Part shown: one piece after another, positions 1 to 12,546 of the stretch | How the letters are laid out: the number at the start of each line of letters is the position of its first letter | How positions within the stretch are numbered: position 1 is the stretch's first letter | Translations under genes and position numbers: made by a program | Notes under the pieces: model-generated | What the model was told of the DNA's origin: nothing | Seen by the model: the letters and a program-made list of their open reading frames with translations, nothing else | Databases searched by the model: none | DNA from: Sarocladium kiliense | Taxonomy: Eukaryota; Ascomycota; Sordariomycetes; Hypocreales; Sarocladiaceae | Assembly (NCBI GenBank): GCA_030734395.1 | Contig: JAUZTG010000044.1 | Span: forward strand, 1,364,001-1,428,000 | Direction: 5' to 3' | Length of the DNA stretch: 64,000 nucleotides

Positions 1-202
1 ACGGCTTATCGCGATAAGGCGAGGATACCTAGAAGGAGTAATGCTCCGTGCATCTGGCGCGTCCAATGTCTACCCTGCACTCACGGTGGTGTTCAACGTG
101 TGTCCTACATTTCCCACCATCGATTGCCACGCCAGACCTTCGTTGCCTTTCACAAAGTCTCATGTTTTGCTGTGTCTCGTTGGTAGCAACTCTCGAAGCG
201 CG

Positions 203-1757
203 ATGGCTGACCAAGGAGACTTGAAGGAGCTGCTGCGGATGTTCACGGCGCGCAAGGTCTCGATGCTTGCGGCCATGAAGCACGTGAAGTCATTACAGGC
301 TGAGAACCTCAAGAGGTACGTGCACTTCTTTACCTGCTGTCGCTTGAACAGACCACCACTAACAGAGTCCCAGTATAGCGGATATCGCTGAAGCTCCTTT
401 GGCTAAAGTTGAGGGTATCCTTGGTGATCCGAAGCTCGCCAAAAGCTTCCACACGGCATGCAAAACCCACGGAAAGAAGCGTCCAGCCGCTGATGACGAT
501 TCATCAACTTCACCATCATCAAACAAGAAGCAACGTCTGGAGCCACACAAGCATGATCTCGACTATGCGTCCATGTCCTCGGATGCCCTCGAGTCCGCAT
601 TAGCTCTCCCGCTTGTCGAAGATGAGGCTGTCATTCGCTCAACTAAGTTGATCACGAATCGCGCGCCTGTCGTGCTAGCTTTTGCTGTGGAATTGCTGCG
701 CTTCACAATGCCGGAGCAGCCGTTAAGCAGCAGACTGAGTCTGGCTCAGGCGGTTGTCAGTGCGAATTCGAGGACCAAGGCTATCAGCATTGGAATTGAA
801 AAGGCGCCCCCAGGTGGTGAAGTGTTAATTCCGGACGGCCAGCCAACAGTCAGAGTCATGGGAAGAGAGGTTCCTGTGCTGAAGAGAGGAGGGTACACGT
901 GGTCGGGTGCTTCATCCCAGTCACAGGCGCAATCGCAGGCATCTACGGCAACCGTGGAATCGACGCCGCCGGCAAAGAAGACTTGGAGCGCCAGTCGGAG
1001 AATTACTTCTAGGGACTCTACTTTCATAGCCCACGCTGCGACCATCAACTCTCCAACAGCACGAGCAGGTTTGATCAAGACATTGATGGCAGAGAAGCCC
1101 GAGCTGGAGTCAGCAACACACAATGCTTGGGCAGTCCGGACAAGTTTTGGCAATTCGCCGCTCAAGCAAGAAGCATCATTTGACGATGGAGAGACAGGCT
1201 GCGGTAATCTCATGCTGCAGGTGATGAGGGAGGCAGACATCACAAACACAGTTGTGGTGCTGACACGATGGTTTGGAGGAACGATGCTGGGCCCAGACAG
1301 GTGGCGTCTGATGCGTGAAGCGGTCAATGATGCTCTTTCATCCCAACGTCGAACACCTAGTACTTTCTCTGGTGAGGCTCTCTGGGGTCTCGATCCTCAA
1401 GACAAGAAACCCAGCACCACAACCATCGGCATGGCAATTCATCGACCAGAGGGTGCAAGGAATTACCTCCTCCGCTCATTCGCTGGTCGGAGTGAAGATC
1501 CCGGGGACAGTCAAGCTAGCCCGAAGAAGACTACAGCAGCAGCATTGAATGAGGAGAAGCAGGAGAATCTGGGGAGGCTGCTCGGTGCGTTGAGGTTGCT
1601 GTTTGCGAGCTGGGCGGAGGTGCTGGATGCCAAGGAGTTGGATAGGAGAGCCTGGGGTTGGTATCTGAACGTCAGGCCGGATGTGGAAGCTGGGCAGGCA
1701 GGTTGGGGAGCGAAGGGTGAATTGGATCTGAGAAAGATTTTGGCTTTGAGGCGGTAG
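203..1757 (+). CDS. IMPACT (UPF0029/YIH1-type) domain protein
   Basis: Two exons, 203-315 and 374-1757, give 498 aa; the 58-nt intron (GTACGT...CAG) is the only join that keeps frame. The IMPACT fold lies at about residues 246-357 and shows the family signatures DDGE and RWFGG followed by LGPDRWR. Yeast Yih1 and mammalian IMPACT use this domain to restrain Gcn1-dependent activation of the eIF2-alpha kinase Gcn2, but they carry an N-terminal RWD domain. Here the N-terminus (residues 1-75) is instead short, helical and charged, faintly like a helix-hairpin-helix segment, followed by a Ser/Lys-rich linker. The role in translation control is therefore family-level inference. Start 203 (GCGATGG context) was preferred; an in-frame ATG at 41 also remains open. 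The domain call is sure and the exact function is not. Confidence 0.85.
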
Positions 1758-2533
1758 GGCGTCTTGAGGTGAAGGTTCACAACGATGCGATGGTGAAAGG
1801 CAGGATGTGCCGTGGTATAGGCTTGGAATTACGTATATACGACTTGGCCAGCCGGTGTTTCGAGCATTGCGATAGTCAGGCTGGCAGTGGGATGTTGTGG
1901 GTTATTATGATGCAAAATACAGCTGCAAATCACATCATGTGGTTGTCATCGCCATGACAATGCTCATTCAGCCTTACTGTCGTGATGATGCCGCCGCTTT
2001 TATCGATACCAAATCAAGGACTCGCGTGCATGAGACGCGTTTTAGCAGGGAGCCCCGGAAGTACCGAGATAAGCAAAATTGGCGGGCGTAGGTACCTGGC
2101 ACCCCGAGTCCAGCTGCCCCCCTCCACCCTTCAGGGCACCCTTGTTTGCTTTCCCCCTCCTCCCTTTGTGTACAAACAACAAACAATTCCCACCGCTCAG
2201 CAACGAAAACACCAGCCGGAAGCGACCACGACGAGCAGCAACAGGTAAGACGACAACCATAACGGCGAATTAGTGATTGTATTTCTTTGTTTCGACCTTT
2301 TTTCTTCCAATATTGCACTTTCTAGACGATCCTCTTGAGACGACAAGGGAGCTTGGACTCACGCGAAGGTGCCCCTCATTCCGGATTCAGGGCAAGCAAG
2401 GGACCCAAGGGAGCGACCGACAACGACGACAACGACAACCCAAAGAAGATTTGAGGATTGCAAGTCGACAGAGAGCTCTTCTGCAGGACGGTTACGTTCC
2501 TGAACGTGTATTCATACCCATTGACGCACAATC
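1758..2533. other. Intergenic region and CDK upstream region
   Basis: No coding signal. The last 450 bases before the kinase start are rich in C/T tracts and short purine repeats on the + strand, as is common in fungal 5' leaders. I see no clear TATA box. Confidence 0.5.
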
Positions 2534-3660
2534 ATGGAGAACTACGAGCGGTTGGAGAAGGTCGGTGAAGGTAAGCATCAAGCAGGCCTACAACACCTCC
2601 TGGACGCCCGGAGTCTCAATCGTGCCACGAAGCTGACTTGACCCTTACACTAGGCACCTATGGTGTCGTCTTCCGAGCCCGCGACCTACTCAACGGCGGC
2701 CGCATCGTCGCCCTCAAGAAGATCCGCCTCGAGGCCGAGGATGAAGGCGTGCCTAGTACGGCCATCCGCGAGATCTCCCTCCTCAAGGAGATGAAAGACC
2801 CCAACATTGTCCGTCTCCTCAACATCTTCCACGCCGACTCACACAAACTCTACCTCGTCTTCGAGTTCCTCGACCTCGATCTCAAGAAATACATGGAAGC
2901 CCTGCCCGTCAGCGATGGTGGGCGCGGCAAGGCTCTGCCCGAGGGCTCCTCCGCCACAGTGCATACTCTCGGGCTCACTCCGGCTGTGATTCGGAAGTTC
3001 ATGATGCAGTTATGTGAGGGAATCAAGTACTGCCACTCGCATCGGGTGCTGCATCGGGATCTGAAGCCGCAGAACCTCTTGATCAATGGCGATGGAAACC
3101 TGAAGCTTGCGGATTTCGGATTGGCGAGAGCGTTTGGCGTGCCGTTGAGGACGTATACTCATGAGGTCGTCACGCTATGGTATCGAGCTCCAGAGATTCT
3201 GCTCGGTGGCAGGCAGTACTCCACTGGCGTTGACATGTGGTCTGTGGGATGCATCTTTGCGGAGATGTGCACACGGAAGCCGCTGTTCCCTGGTGATTCG
3301 GAGATTGACGAGATCTTCAAGATCTTCAGGTACGCTCCTCGCTCTTAGAAAGACCAGTTACCCTATAGCAGCGTACTGACCAGATGGAACAGGATTCTCG
3401 GCACTCCCACAGACGAGGTGTGGCCCGGTGTCGCTTCATACCCCGACTTCAAGTCATCCTTCCCCAAGTGGCAACGCGACTGGCAACTCCCTCTATGTAG
3501 CAACCTCGACGACCAGGGCCTCGACTTGCTGGAGATGATGCTCATGTACGATCCTGCAGGACGCATTTCCGCGAAGCAGGCCGTCAACCACCCGTACTTT
3601 GAGGAATACCTTGCAGAGCAGCAGGCAGCAAGTAGCCGTAAGAATGGGTACTACGACTAG
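2534..3660 (+). CDS. cdc2: Cyclin-dependent kinase, Cdc2/Cdc28 (CDK1) type
   Basis: Three exons (2534-2570, 2654-3329, 3393-3660) encode 326 aa. This is the catalytic Ser/Thr kinase that drives G1/S and G2/M when bound to cyclins. Visible motifs are GEGTYG with the inhibitory Thr/Tyr pair, the intact cyclin-binding PSTAIRE helix, HRDLKPQN, DFG, and the activation-loop Thr in THEVVTLWYRAPE. The late GDSEIDEIFKIFR segment is joined to ILGTP across the second intron. An insert of about 25 residues rich in Gly and Lys (after LKKYMEALPVS) matches the extra loop I recall in filamentous-ascomycete NimX/Cdc2 proteins and explains the length over yeast. The first intron splits the glycine-loop codon after only 12 codons. 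Identification as CDK1 rather than Pho85 or Cdk7 rests on PSTAIRE and the overall sequence. Confidence 0.95.
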
Positions 3661-6600
3661 GACGTCTCGATGGCCTCTGGCACAAGGTTTTGCTCGCATC
3701 CCTCCATTCAGGCCTTGACGGAAGTCGAGGGATGAGCCCCATGGCTCGTAACAGTCAGGTGGACCTGTCCGTTGTGATACGGGGTGGCTGGTTGGATGAG
3801 GACGCCATGGATGTGCCTTGCGGTTGGCTTTCAATCACCCATTGCAATTAATCTCCTCAGTCACTGGCTGGTATGCTGGGCACGGACTATCTGCAGACAG
3901 AGTCACGAGAGCGTCATCCACTGCACACGGTGCCCAACGCGAAGTGTGGGAGCACGGTGCTTCGGAGGGATTGTTGGCTTTCATGACTGACCATGCTTTG
4001 GGGGCGGCTGCGCAAATGCACATCCCGACGGAACGGTTCGTAAGAACGAAAAAACAAACGAAAGGAGTTGGTGGACAAGCCGGGCGTGCACGTGTATTCA
4101 CAATGAGAGTGGCACAGCTTGATGGGTTTTTAAGGAGGCTGGGAGAGGGGGCAGTGACTGATATCGCGATCCCATACCATTCACTCTCAAAAGTCTACTT
4201 GCGAGTCCACATCAACGGATGAGATTTTGCATTTGTTCCCTTTTCCTTTGTTATAATTTCCTCTTTTCCAGGGTCTCTTGACAGGATGGGACATGGAGGA
4301 GGGGAGTACTTTGCTCATAGACGGACATGCGCGTGCGATATTCCATGAGTTTGTTTACTGTTATTGACTTGATGACTCTTTCATGTTGACTGTGTTGGTT
4401 CGAAGTGCATGGCCCACCCTACATCTTGGACATGCCTCCTTTCGGGGCCATGTGAGTGTCTAAATGGAGAGAGGTTACGTCTGGGCTGGAACACGTGTGA
4501 GCTTTATGCCAGCCAACGGACATTGTTGGGTCGGGTGTCCTGCGACCTTGGGATGCAGTCTCAGCTCCTTCGCGCGTATTACAATCAACAAACAAGGCGA
4601 GTGCAAAACACACGCCCCAGGTCAAGGCTTCCCAACCGCGCGCCTTCACGGGTGTTTTGCACGATCCGGTCGCATCCACTGTCCACGGCTCGTTCACAGA
4701 CCAGAACCATGGCCTCTTGCAAGGGAACAGGGGATCCAAAGACAAGCGTTAGCCGCGCCGCAACAGCCGCCTACGAATAGAAACCCCTGTCCGGAACTGC
4801 TTCCAGCCGCGATCCTTTGCACGCTCATAACCAAGCAATTTCTTCTGCAGGGAGTTTTTACCGCCGTTGTGGGATTTCGAGGACGTGGTTTTGCTGAAAC
4901 AGTAGAAGCGCTTAAGCAATATGATTTAAGCGCGATAGTGGGTGCTTCCACAGTCTGGGGTAAGGGAAAGCTCTCAGGGGTTTGGGTACGCGCTGGGATG
5001 ATGGCCGTTGGTGAGGAGATGAGAGGATGTCATGCATATTGAATGGCCTGGTGGTCGGGACAATACAATGAGTCGGAGGATTTGGTACGTGTTTGGCCGT
5101 TGGTGTTGGTTGGGTGTTGGATGCCTCTTGAGATGAAGGCTGAGCCACGAACTGAGCGCGCGCGTAGGGGCACTGTCGGTCGGTCGCAGATGAAAGCCCC
5201 AGGCCTCCGACATCAACCAGAACATGATGCGAAATGACAATTACATGGAAGATACTATGCAAAGGGTTCATTTTTCATGACAGCTTCACTTTCACATGCA
5301 TATTGCCTCTAATGACGTATTCCTAGCCATCCCTCCGTCTTGCACAGCATCGCACAGCTCCCACAAAGCGGCTGTGCTGCCACCAGTGGCTGCGGCTCTC
5401 ATTGGCCAACACGGCGCTGCCCGAGACATTGGGAATCCCCATTGCCACAGTACGGCCCGTGGACGGTCCCCGAGAGTCCGTGACGGGCATCCCGGGAATG
5501 GATGGTTGACGCAGCGAAGAAACGCCGCTTGGCTGGATGCATCGGATGTCGATTGGGAGATTCTATTCTTTGATCATCCTGGGAGTAATTGAGAGCTAGT
5601 AAGGGGGCGTGTATCTACCGGACCACGAGTCCGGGCGACGGGGAAACACAAAAAAAGAAGACCACGTTTTCAACCTTTTTTCCTCAATCCATCAGATCTA
5701 AGCGCTTTCCGGAGATGCCGTACGCCATACGGAATGTGACAGAGTGGCCCAACTTACCACCGTCGCGGAACGATGCAGATCCGTTTGTTGAAACGTCTGC
5801 CACGAGGAAAGATTAAGGTGCGACGGGAAAAGTGGTTTCTTTACCGCATGCGATTTCCTCTATTCTGGTGGCCATCGTGATGTTGGATGTTGAGGCCGGA
5901 TGGAGTATAGGGTACATTATTCGCCATGTGCGGACCACGAGAACACATGACAGCTGAAATGATGAGAGGAGACGACAATGACTAGCTAAATCCTCAGGGA
6001 CTTCGAATTGAGACTGAATGCAGTGGTTTCTTGCTGTCGCAGAGGCCGCATGAAGAATGGCCTGCCTAGTTGGTGAACAGGTGCATCTTTCGCATTCTGA
6101 GTGGTCGAACCTCACGCAGAGGATCAGCAACAGGCTGACGAATGAGAAGCCGGAAGCACACTAGCTTTGCACCTCTGCCACGCCCGACAGGGCAGACAAA
6201 ACCAACAGAGCCTCAAGAAAACGTAAGCCTTGGAATTCGCTACAGTCCACTATAGGTGCCTAATAGTAAATCCTAGTATAGCTGAAGACACAACCTTACT
6301 CGCTTTTCAGGACTTCAGTCATCGGTATCGCCATCAATCTAGTCTGTGTTTGGTAGTCTGGTGCGATGCACACAGCCCCTTTGCGCCCAGCTCGCCATGG
6401 GTTTGCGTATTCGGCAGATGCAACGCCACATCGAACAAGCCACATCGGACTTTACCAAAGACAAAGGCAGGTGAAATTCCTGACTAACCCGCGACCTTGG
6501 GTAGCCCGCCCTCAGCCACACCTCGGCCGCGGACGGGAATTCGCCTCCCCCCTTTGTGTCCGTTTCATTGGGTCCAATCACATGGTGTCCCTGGTCACCT

Positions 6601-9200
6601 GTCAAAGTATCAGTCGCCGTGTCCACCCATTCAACGCGTAAGCTGGGAGGCGGTGAATGACGGGAATGTTAGGTATACACCTTGTATTCGCTTTGCTGGG
6701 TATATACTCGTCACTATGAGTGGCTTTTTGGTTCATGGGATTTATTTAGCTGCCTGGTATAGGAGAAGGCGAAAAGAAAAGAATACCTGGAAAGCCCCAG
6801 CGTTGTGTTTAGTGGCTGGCCACCTGAAGCTCTATGCAAGCCCGGTTCGGCCCCCCTGCAGTACGGTACCTGATTGACGCATGGCGCCAACAAAACCGCT
6901 CCCACAGCTTTCACCAACCTACACTTGGAATTCTAGTGATGCCATCTATGCTTTTGACGGTATTATAGCCTAGATAATAAGTTGCAGTAGCCTTGATTCA
7001 AGATGTGTGAACCCCTGATTCATGGTCTGCGTGTGTGCATCTGTCTGTGTTCCCCCTTCTAAGTAGAAGGATCAGAGCATGTGATGTGATGCGCGCGAGC
7101 CCATGACCAGTCGATCCGGGGCTGCAAGACACGTACAACAGTGACCCCTCCTGCTCAAGCTTGTGTGTCTTTGCCTCTTTGCTTTTGTGAGCCATGAGCC
7201 GAGTGATGAGAGGGTATCATGGTGTGATGTGCATATGCTCAGGCAAGAACTGCAGGCTCTCAGTAAGGTCACCCTGGTCGCTCACACAACGTAGCATCGT
7301 GCCTTGATAGTCCTTCGCCTGGGGGCACATGAGCTGAGCTGAACCTGATATGTATTGAACCCGCCAGTATCGAATAGTTCCTCGCCAACTCTTGAGCATG
7401 TGGCAGCCATAATCTGCAGGTGACCCTTCCCAACGACCGTCTTCCCCTCCCTCCATTCCAAGAACGGGCTTGTGGTTGGGAGGGGCTGATGGATCGGTCC
7501 CGCGACTATCAGTGGGATATAGGTACTTCCGGGTCTTTAGTCTGATGCCTGATGCTACTCGTACCGTCCACTATTCCCTGGCTTGAATGCAGGCGAACGC
7601 AGAAAAAGGGGGTCAGTAAAGAAAGGAGGGGGCTTGAGAGACATCGCCTTGATCCCTTGAATTGGCGCGAAGGGCGGCGAACGGTGGGTGGACGGACGGT
7701 GGTGATGGTGGTGGTGTCATTGCCATTCCAGCATGGCGGTCAACGTAAGGGAAGGGACTCTGCGATGCCACTACTACGCATCGCTTCGTATGCTTTCCAC
7801 TCACTGCGACTGGACCCAATTAGTTTACATTATGGGGTCATTTGTTGAGCACCAACGCTATATGCGCATGAGGAGGCTTCATGCTCAGAGGTGGGGCTGG
7901 ATTTGTTAGACCACTGGGCTGGGCCTTTTAATGTGGTGGCTTTAGTGGCATCTAGACCCCTGCACTCGGAGTTGACCTGGAATTCCAGCGGGTGGCCGAT
8001 CGCGCGGTAGATCGGGTCTACCACGTCTGGCCCTGTGGCAGTCAAAAGCTGAGCCTACACTATAGCGACCAGTCAGGGGCTTTTGACTTCCTGGAGGGGG
8101 TGTGTGAGTGTGACTGTCCTGACTCGAAGAGGGGACCTTCAATGGTTCGTATTGAACTCTGTTTGCGACCGCGCGTGCAGCCGTCTTGAATGGCGAGAGC
8201 GAGACTTTAAATTCAGCACAGAATTCCAGCATCAAAGCTTGTCACCGTTGGATTTGATTGATTCAGGGTTTTCTGCTGTGAAAGGCAGACGACACGAGAC
8301 GAAAGCGGGGTTCGGTAGAGCGGTTGAAACGGTGATGGTGGTCGTCGCCCAGTCAGAGGCATCGTAGCGAGCGAGTCGGAGGACGAGGGCGTTTCGTTTC
8401 TGACCAGCCTCCCTTGCTTGGAGGTGTTTGATGCCTTGGCTGGGCAATAACATGTTTGCTGTTATCGGTGCAGTGGTTCGTCAGTCTGTGTTTGTTTGTT
8501 TGTTTGATCAACCAGCTATTTTCCCCTAATGTCGAGGCTTGGAGGCTTGTGGGACGTGGTAGACGTGGCCGGATAGGCGTCGCGAACGTGTTATGTGGGC
8601 GTCGATGAAGGAGAGCCAACCATCGGAAATAGTAACAAGATTTTGAGAGTCAAGCTCCAGCGACTGGGGAACCGCCTTCAGCCTGTGAGAGCGCAGTGCA
8701 GGTGTTGTGCAGCTGTCAGGCCCTGCGCTGGGCTGTTGGCTGAACAGTTGGCGACTGGTGGCTGCCCGTGTTTCATCAGTCCGTCGCCCTGAGCCAATCG
8801 CTCCCCGCCTTCACAAATCGCTCCTTCCCTGCCCTGGACGGGACAAGCCCGCCAGGGAAGGTACGTACCCTTCCTTCCTTCCGTCAGTCGCCTCTCCTGC
8901 AGACGGAGGCGTTTGTTTCGTGTTTCGCAACGCCTGAGCCCGCTGAAGTACTGAAGGCAGGAGCAAGGCAAAACAGCCGCTATCCAATCAAGCTGCAGGT
9001 TTAAGCCCCTGTTCAGGATCGAGGAATGCTGGTTTGGCGTATCGTAACCTGATCTCACCTTCAGTGGATAGAGCACCTCAGTGGATGGACTGATAGACGG
9101 ATAGACAGGGGTTGATCAACGGGGGCCCTGTCAGCGCCGCGCGACTTGCGAAACACCATACCGCTCGTCCATAGCCAGCAGAATCTACAGGACAGGGAAT
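3661..9200. other. Gene-poor region, first part of a 7.7-kb gap
   Basis: About 5.5 kb with only short open frames on both strands, none with recognisable motifs, splice-consistent extension or a signal peptide I would trust. Base composition is close to that of the neighbours and no repeat family is obvious. It may contain UTRs, long noncoding transcripts or distal promoter sequence. Confidence 0.5.
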
Positions 9201-11388
9201 CTTGACAGGCCAGGGCCCTTTCATTGTGAGATCTCGCGCTGTTTGTGTCTTTTTTTGGTGGTTGCCATTGCTCTATTCGTGTGCTGCGTGCATCAGGCTC
9301 AGGCATTGGAACAGCATCGTCAGACTCGGCCCCCAAGATCCCTCCTCATTAAAACCACGACTGGGCGCCTCTTCTTACTCTGGCCCCTTGCCCTGGGTCT
9401 CTTCAACTGCATTTACTTGCTTTCGCTTCCCTTTTCACCTTATCCCTCTTCCTTCGTCCCCTTCTTCTTTCCTTCTCCTTACCTTGCGCAGGACTGTGCG
9501 AATTGCACTATCGTGAGAAAGGACATTGAGGGTGAAAAATTACAGGCACTGGCATTGCCTCTCCTCTTCTTCCTCCCTTGATTTCATCATCTCCTCTTTT
9601 CTTCCCTTGCCTACGTGCAACTCCACTTCGATTACATCGTCCTTCACTCGGTCCAGCCACCACCGCATACCTTTGCGAGGTCTTACGTCCAACTGTCGAT
9701 CCGAAAGCCGACTGGAATTCAGGCACTTCCAACCTCCCTTGCGCCCCTTGTCTCGACGACCCCAGCGTAACTGAGCGAACTCCTTCATTCTTCTTATTAT
9801 CCTTATATCGACCCCGTCGAACTATTGCAGGCCATTGGATTCCTTCATTATTCGTCCTTCTCTATTCTTCATTTCCTCGCCCTTTGCATCGATATCCGAT
9901 TCCTTGACGACTACGATCTAAGACGCCTTGACGATTTCTCCGACGAACGACGATTTGCCCTTCGAAGCTGCATATATAATCTGAGCACCAGACACACACT
10001 TTGGTCTCGAATTAGTCTACTGCAGCAGCAACCAGCTCCTTCACCCACCGAGTCTCTCATTCGCTCATCATCAGTCACTGCTCGAATCAGAAACTCAGTT
10101 TACACTCATTCAACTCGACTCAGTTCACTCTAAGCCTCTTTCATCGCTGAATAGAGCCACGATTTCCTTTCTCTGTCGACCTCGTTCGCACTACCCCGTT
10201 TCCGTCAAACGGGCATCCCCGGATTCAATTCCACGTTCTCGACCAGGCGCAGCCCACCCCCGACTCCGGTAATCCAGACCAGACCACGGCCGAGACGCAT
10301 CATCAAAATCCGAAGAACGGCACTTGCACTAAAATCTATTGTTGCGAGACTCGCGAACGTGTTCTTTTTCGCTTTCAATAGAGTCATCTGACCTTGAGAG
10401 AAAGCTTGAGAGTTTTCAGTTGCATTCCCACCGAATACGGCTTGCAGCCCCTCCCCCAGCCACAGTGACGACTCAGCAGGCCGCTATACGGACTGCTATA
10501 CCCACTGTAACGTGCTTGGCCGGGCCACCACAGAGAATTGGACTCGCGGCCTCTTCGCCACCTCATTGACCAGCTTCAGCCACGACCAGGACTGTCGTCA
10601 CCAGCAATACGCATTGTCATCAGCCTCTTTGAGAAAAGACAGATTTCATCATATATTTCGTTCTCTTTATTATTCATCGGTATCGCTCGGCTTGCAGCTA
10701 CCAAAATTCTATCCATCCATCTCCTCGGCTCGGTCGCGCCGCTGCATCCATCACCGGACTTCCTCCCGCATCTCGCAACTCTGTACTCTATTTAGAGCTG
10801 CTTGAGTGGTGCTGAGCCTCTTCCTGCTACCTGACTTCAGGTGCTGTTCCCGACCGCACCGACCACCCCCCGCTAGCGTGCATTGTCCACTGCCAGCAGC
10901 ATCGTGTTCAGCGGCCCAGGCCTCTTTACTACGCTCACACCCTATCGCCCAGGGCATTCCCCAGGGCATTTCAGCGCGCCGCACTCAGCCTCGTGGCATC
11001 CCTTGGTATTCCAACTAGTACGCGACAGCGCTACTAGTACTTTCACACCCACCCCCTCCCTCCTTGGGCTTTTGCTTGGGCGTCCATCGTCACCCCCCTC
11101 CTTCTCCTTACAGCCCTCCCTTCCGTTGGTTCAAAGGTCACTTGGTCCCCAAGTGTCTTAAAGCTCCTCAATCATCCCTACCTTTTGGATTGCTTCTGTT
11201 CGGGACCTTGTCTTGCTTCTTGTCATTCGCCCCATGAGCATCTGATCGGATAGACTTATACATAATCTATCCATCAGCCCTCTTCTTCCTCTCTCATCCT
11301 CTCTCACCCCACACCACCTTCACTACCTTTCGCCAACTCCTACCTCTATACCCGGGTCGACTCTCATACAACCTCACATCACATCAAC
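9201..11388 (+). promoter_or_regulatory. Pyrimidine-rich upstream region / probable long 5' leader of the cyclin gene
   Basis: From about 9.25 kb up to the cyclin start the + strand is strikingly C/T-rich (runs such as CTTCCTTCTCCTT, TCCCTCCTT) with little coding potential. It has several short upstream ATG frames. Such tracts are typical of promoters and transcribed leaders of highly regulated fungal genes. Where transcription starts, and whether introns lie in the leader, cannot be seen. Confidence 0.45.
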
Positions 11389-12546
11389 ATGGAGTCAAGA
11401 CATCACCTCAGCCTCTCCGAGGTCAACAAGACCGCTCTCGATCACTTCATCTACCAGCCCGTCAGCCGCGATATGATCTCGTACCTCGCTGCCGCCGCTC
11501 ACAATGTCATCGCTTGCGACTCAACACCTTCACCACCTTCATCGACTTGCTCCTCATCTACCGCTACGCCTTCACCACCACCCCGCGAGCCTGAGGACAA
11601 CTCTCTTCCCACTGTCGAGGAATTCATCACCCAGCTCGTTGTCTCCTCCAACGTCCAGGTCCCGACCCTCATGTCCACCCTGGTCTACCTCGGCCGTCTG
11701 AAGGCAAAGCTTCAACCAATGGCTCGTGGCCTCCGATGCACCACTCACCGCATCTTCCTCGCCTCTCTCATTCTCGCAGCCAAGTACCTCAATGACTCAT
11801 CTCCCAAGAACAAGCACTGGGCCAACTACACTCACATCACTACTGAGTACTACTCCTTCGGCTTCAGCAGGACCGAGGTCAACCTCATGGAGAAGCAGCT
11901 CCTCTTCCTTCTGGAGTGGGATCTGAGAATCACCGAGGATGATCTCTACCGTGAACTCGATGCTTTCCTCTCACCGCTCCGGGAGCAAATTGTCGAGAGA
12001 CACGCCCGCAAGCTGCGCCAGCGCGAGGAGAAGCGTCGCCTCAAGGAGCTCCAGCAAGTCGCCGCCACCGCCGATACCATGCGCTGGCCCATTCCTGTTG
12101 CCACTCGTGGCCGTCAGCCCAGCCCCGATCAGTATGCCCGGTCAGGTAGCAGCGACTCTTCCGTCTCCCCTCCTTCGCTTTCCTACAGCAGCTCTGCCAG
12201 CTCATACGCCTCCTCCACGTTCTCCAGCCGGCAGCAATCGCGCTCGACGACACCTGACGACGAGAAGCTCCAGCAATCAGCACCCGCTGCCTACTTTTGC
12301 GATGCCACCGCTGCTGGTGCTGGCAGCCTGTACGACTCGCCGGTCGAGATCGTACTGGACGAGCAGTCTGAGGCCTGTATGCCCAAGGTCCGCGTCGTGG
12401 ATGTCAATCCCAGGATGATGCTCCCTTACGAGATCTCAGCTCGCGAGTACCAGCGCCTCCACGACGAGAGCACCGGGGTGGCGAAGAAGAGGCAGAGGAG
12501 AGGTATGTGGGGACGTCTGCTGGGCAATACTGTCGCTGTGCGATAA
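11389..12546 (+). CDS. Pcl1/PclA-type (Pho85-family) G1 cyclin
   Basis: Single exon, 385 aa. The cyclin box lies at about residues 75-183, including TLMSTLVYLGRLK, the conserved RIFLASLILAAKYLND helix, NLMEKQLLFLLEWDLRI and the downstream FLSPLREQ segment. These are hallmarks of the PCL1/2 subgroup of Pho85 cyclins, which activate CDKs in G1 and during conidiation. Residues 44-70 and about 240-290 are Ser/Pro-rich and probably disordered, consistent with a short-lived cyclin (inference). A basic arginine-rich stretch (about 203-220) follows the box. In Aspergillus nidulans PclA is reported to interact with NimX(Cdc2); here the CDK gene is the next upstream gene. Pyrimidine-rich leader sequence precedes the ATG, which sits in a CATCAACATGG context. 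Confidence 0.9.
   Translation: MESRHHLSLSEVNKTALDHFIYQPVSRDMISYLAAAAHNVIACDSTPSPPSSTCSSSTATPSPPPREPEDNSLPTVEEFITQLVVSSNVQVPTLMSTLVYLGRLKAKLQPMARGLRCTTHRIFLASLILAAKYLNDSSPKNKHWANYTHITTEYYSFGFSRTEVNLMEKQLLFLLEWDLRITEDDLYRELDAFLSPLREQIVERHARKLRQREEKRRLKELQQVAATADTMRWPIPVATRGRQPSPDQYARSGSSDSSVSPPSLSYSSSASSYASSTFSSRQQSRSTTPDDEKLQQSAPAAYFCDATAAGAGSLYDSPVEIVLDEQSEACMPKVRVVDVNPRMMLPYEISAREYQRLHDESTGVAKKRQRRGMWGRLLGNTVAVR

Noticed and set aside
4464..5042. 192-codon plus-strand frame in the gap after the CDK gene
   Set aside because: No recognisable domain, and overlapped by equal-sized frames on the other strand.
9243..9581. 112-codon frame with a hydrophobic start upstream of the cyclin
   Set aside because: It lies in C/T-rich leader sequence, where Leu/Phe/Pro/Ser-rich frames arise by chance.
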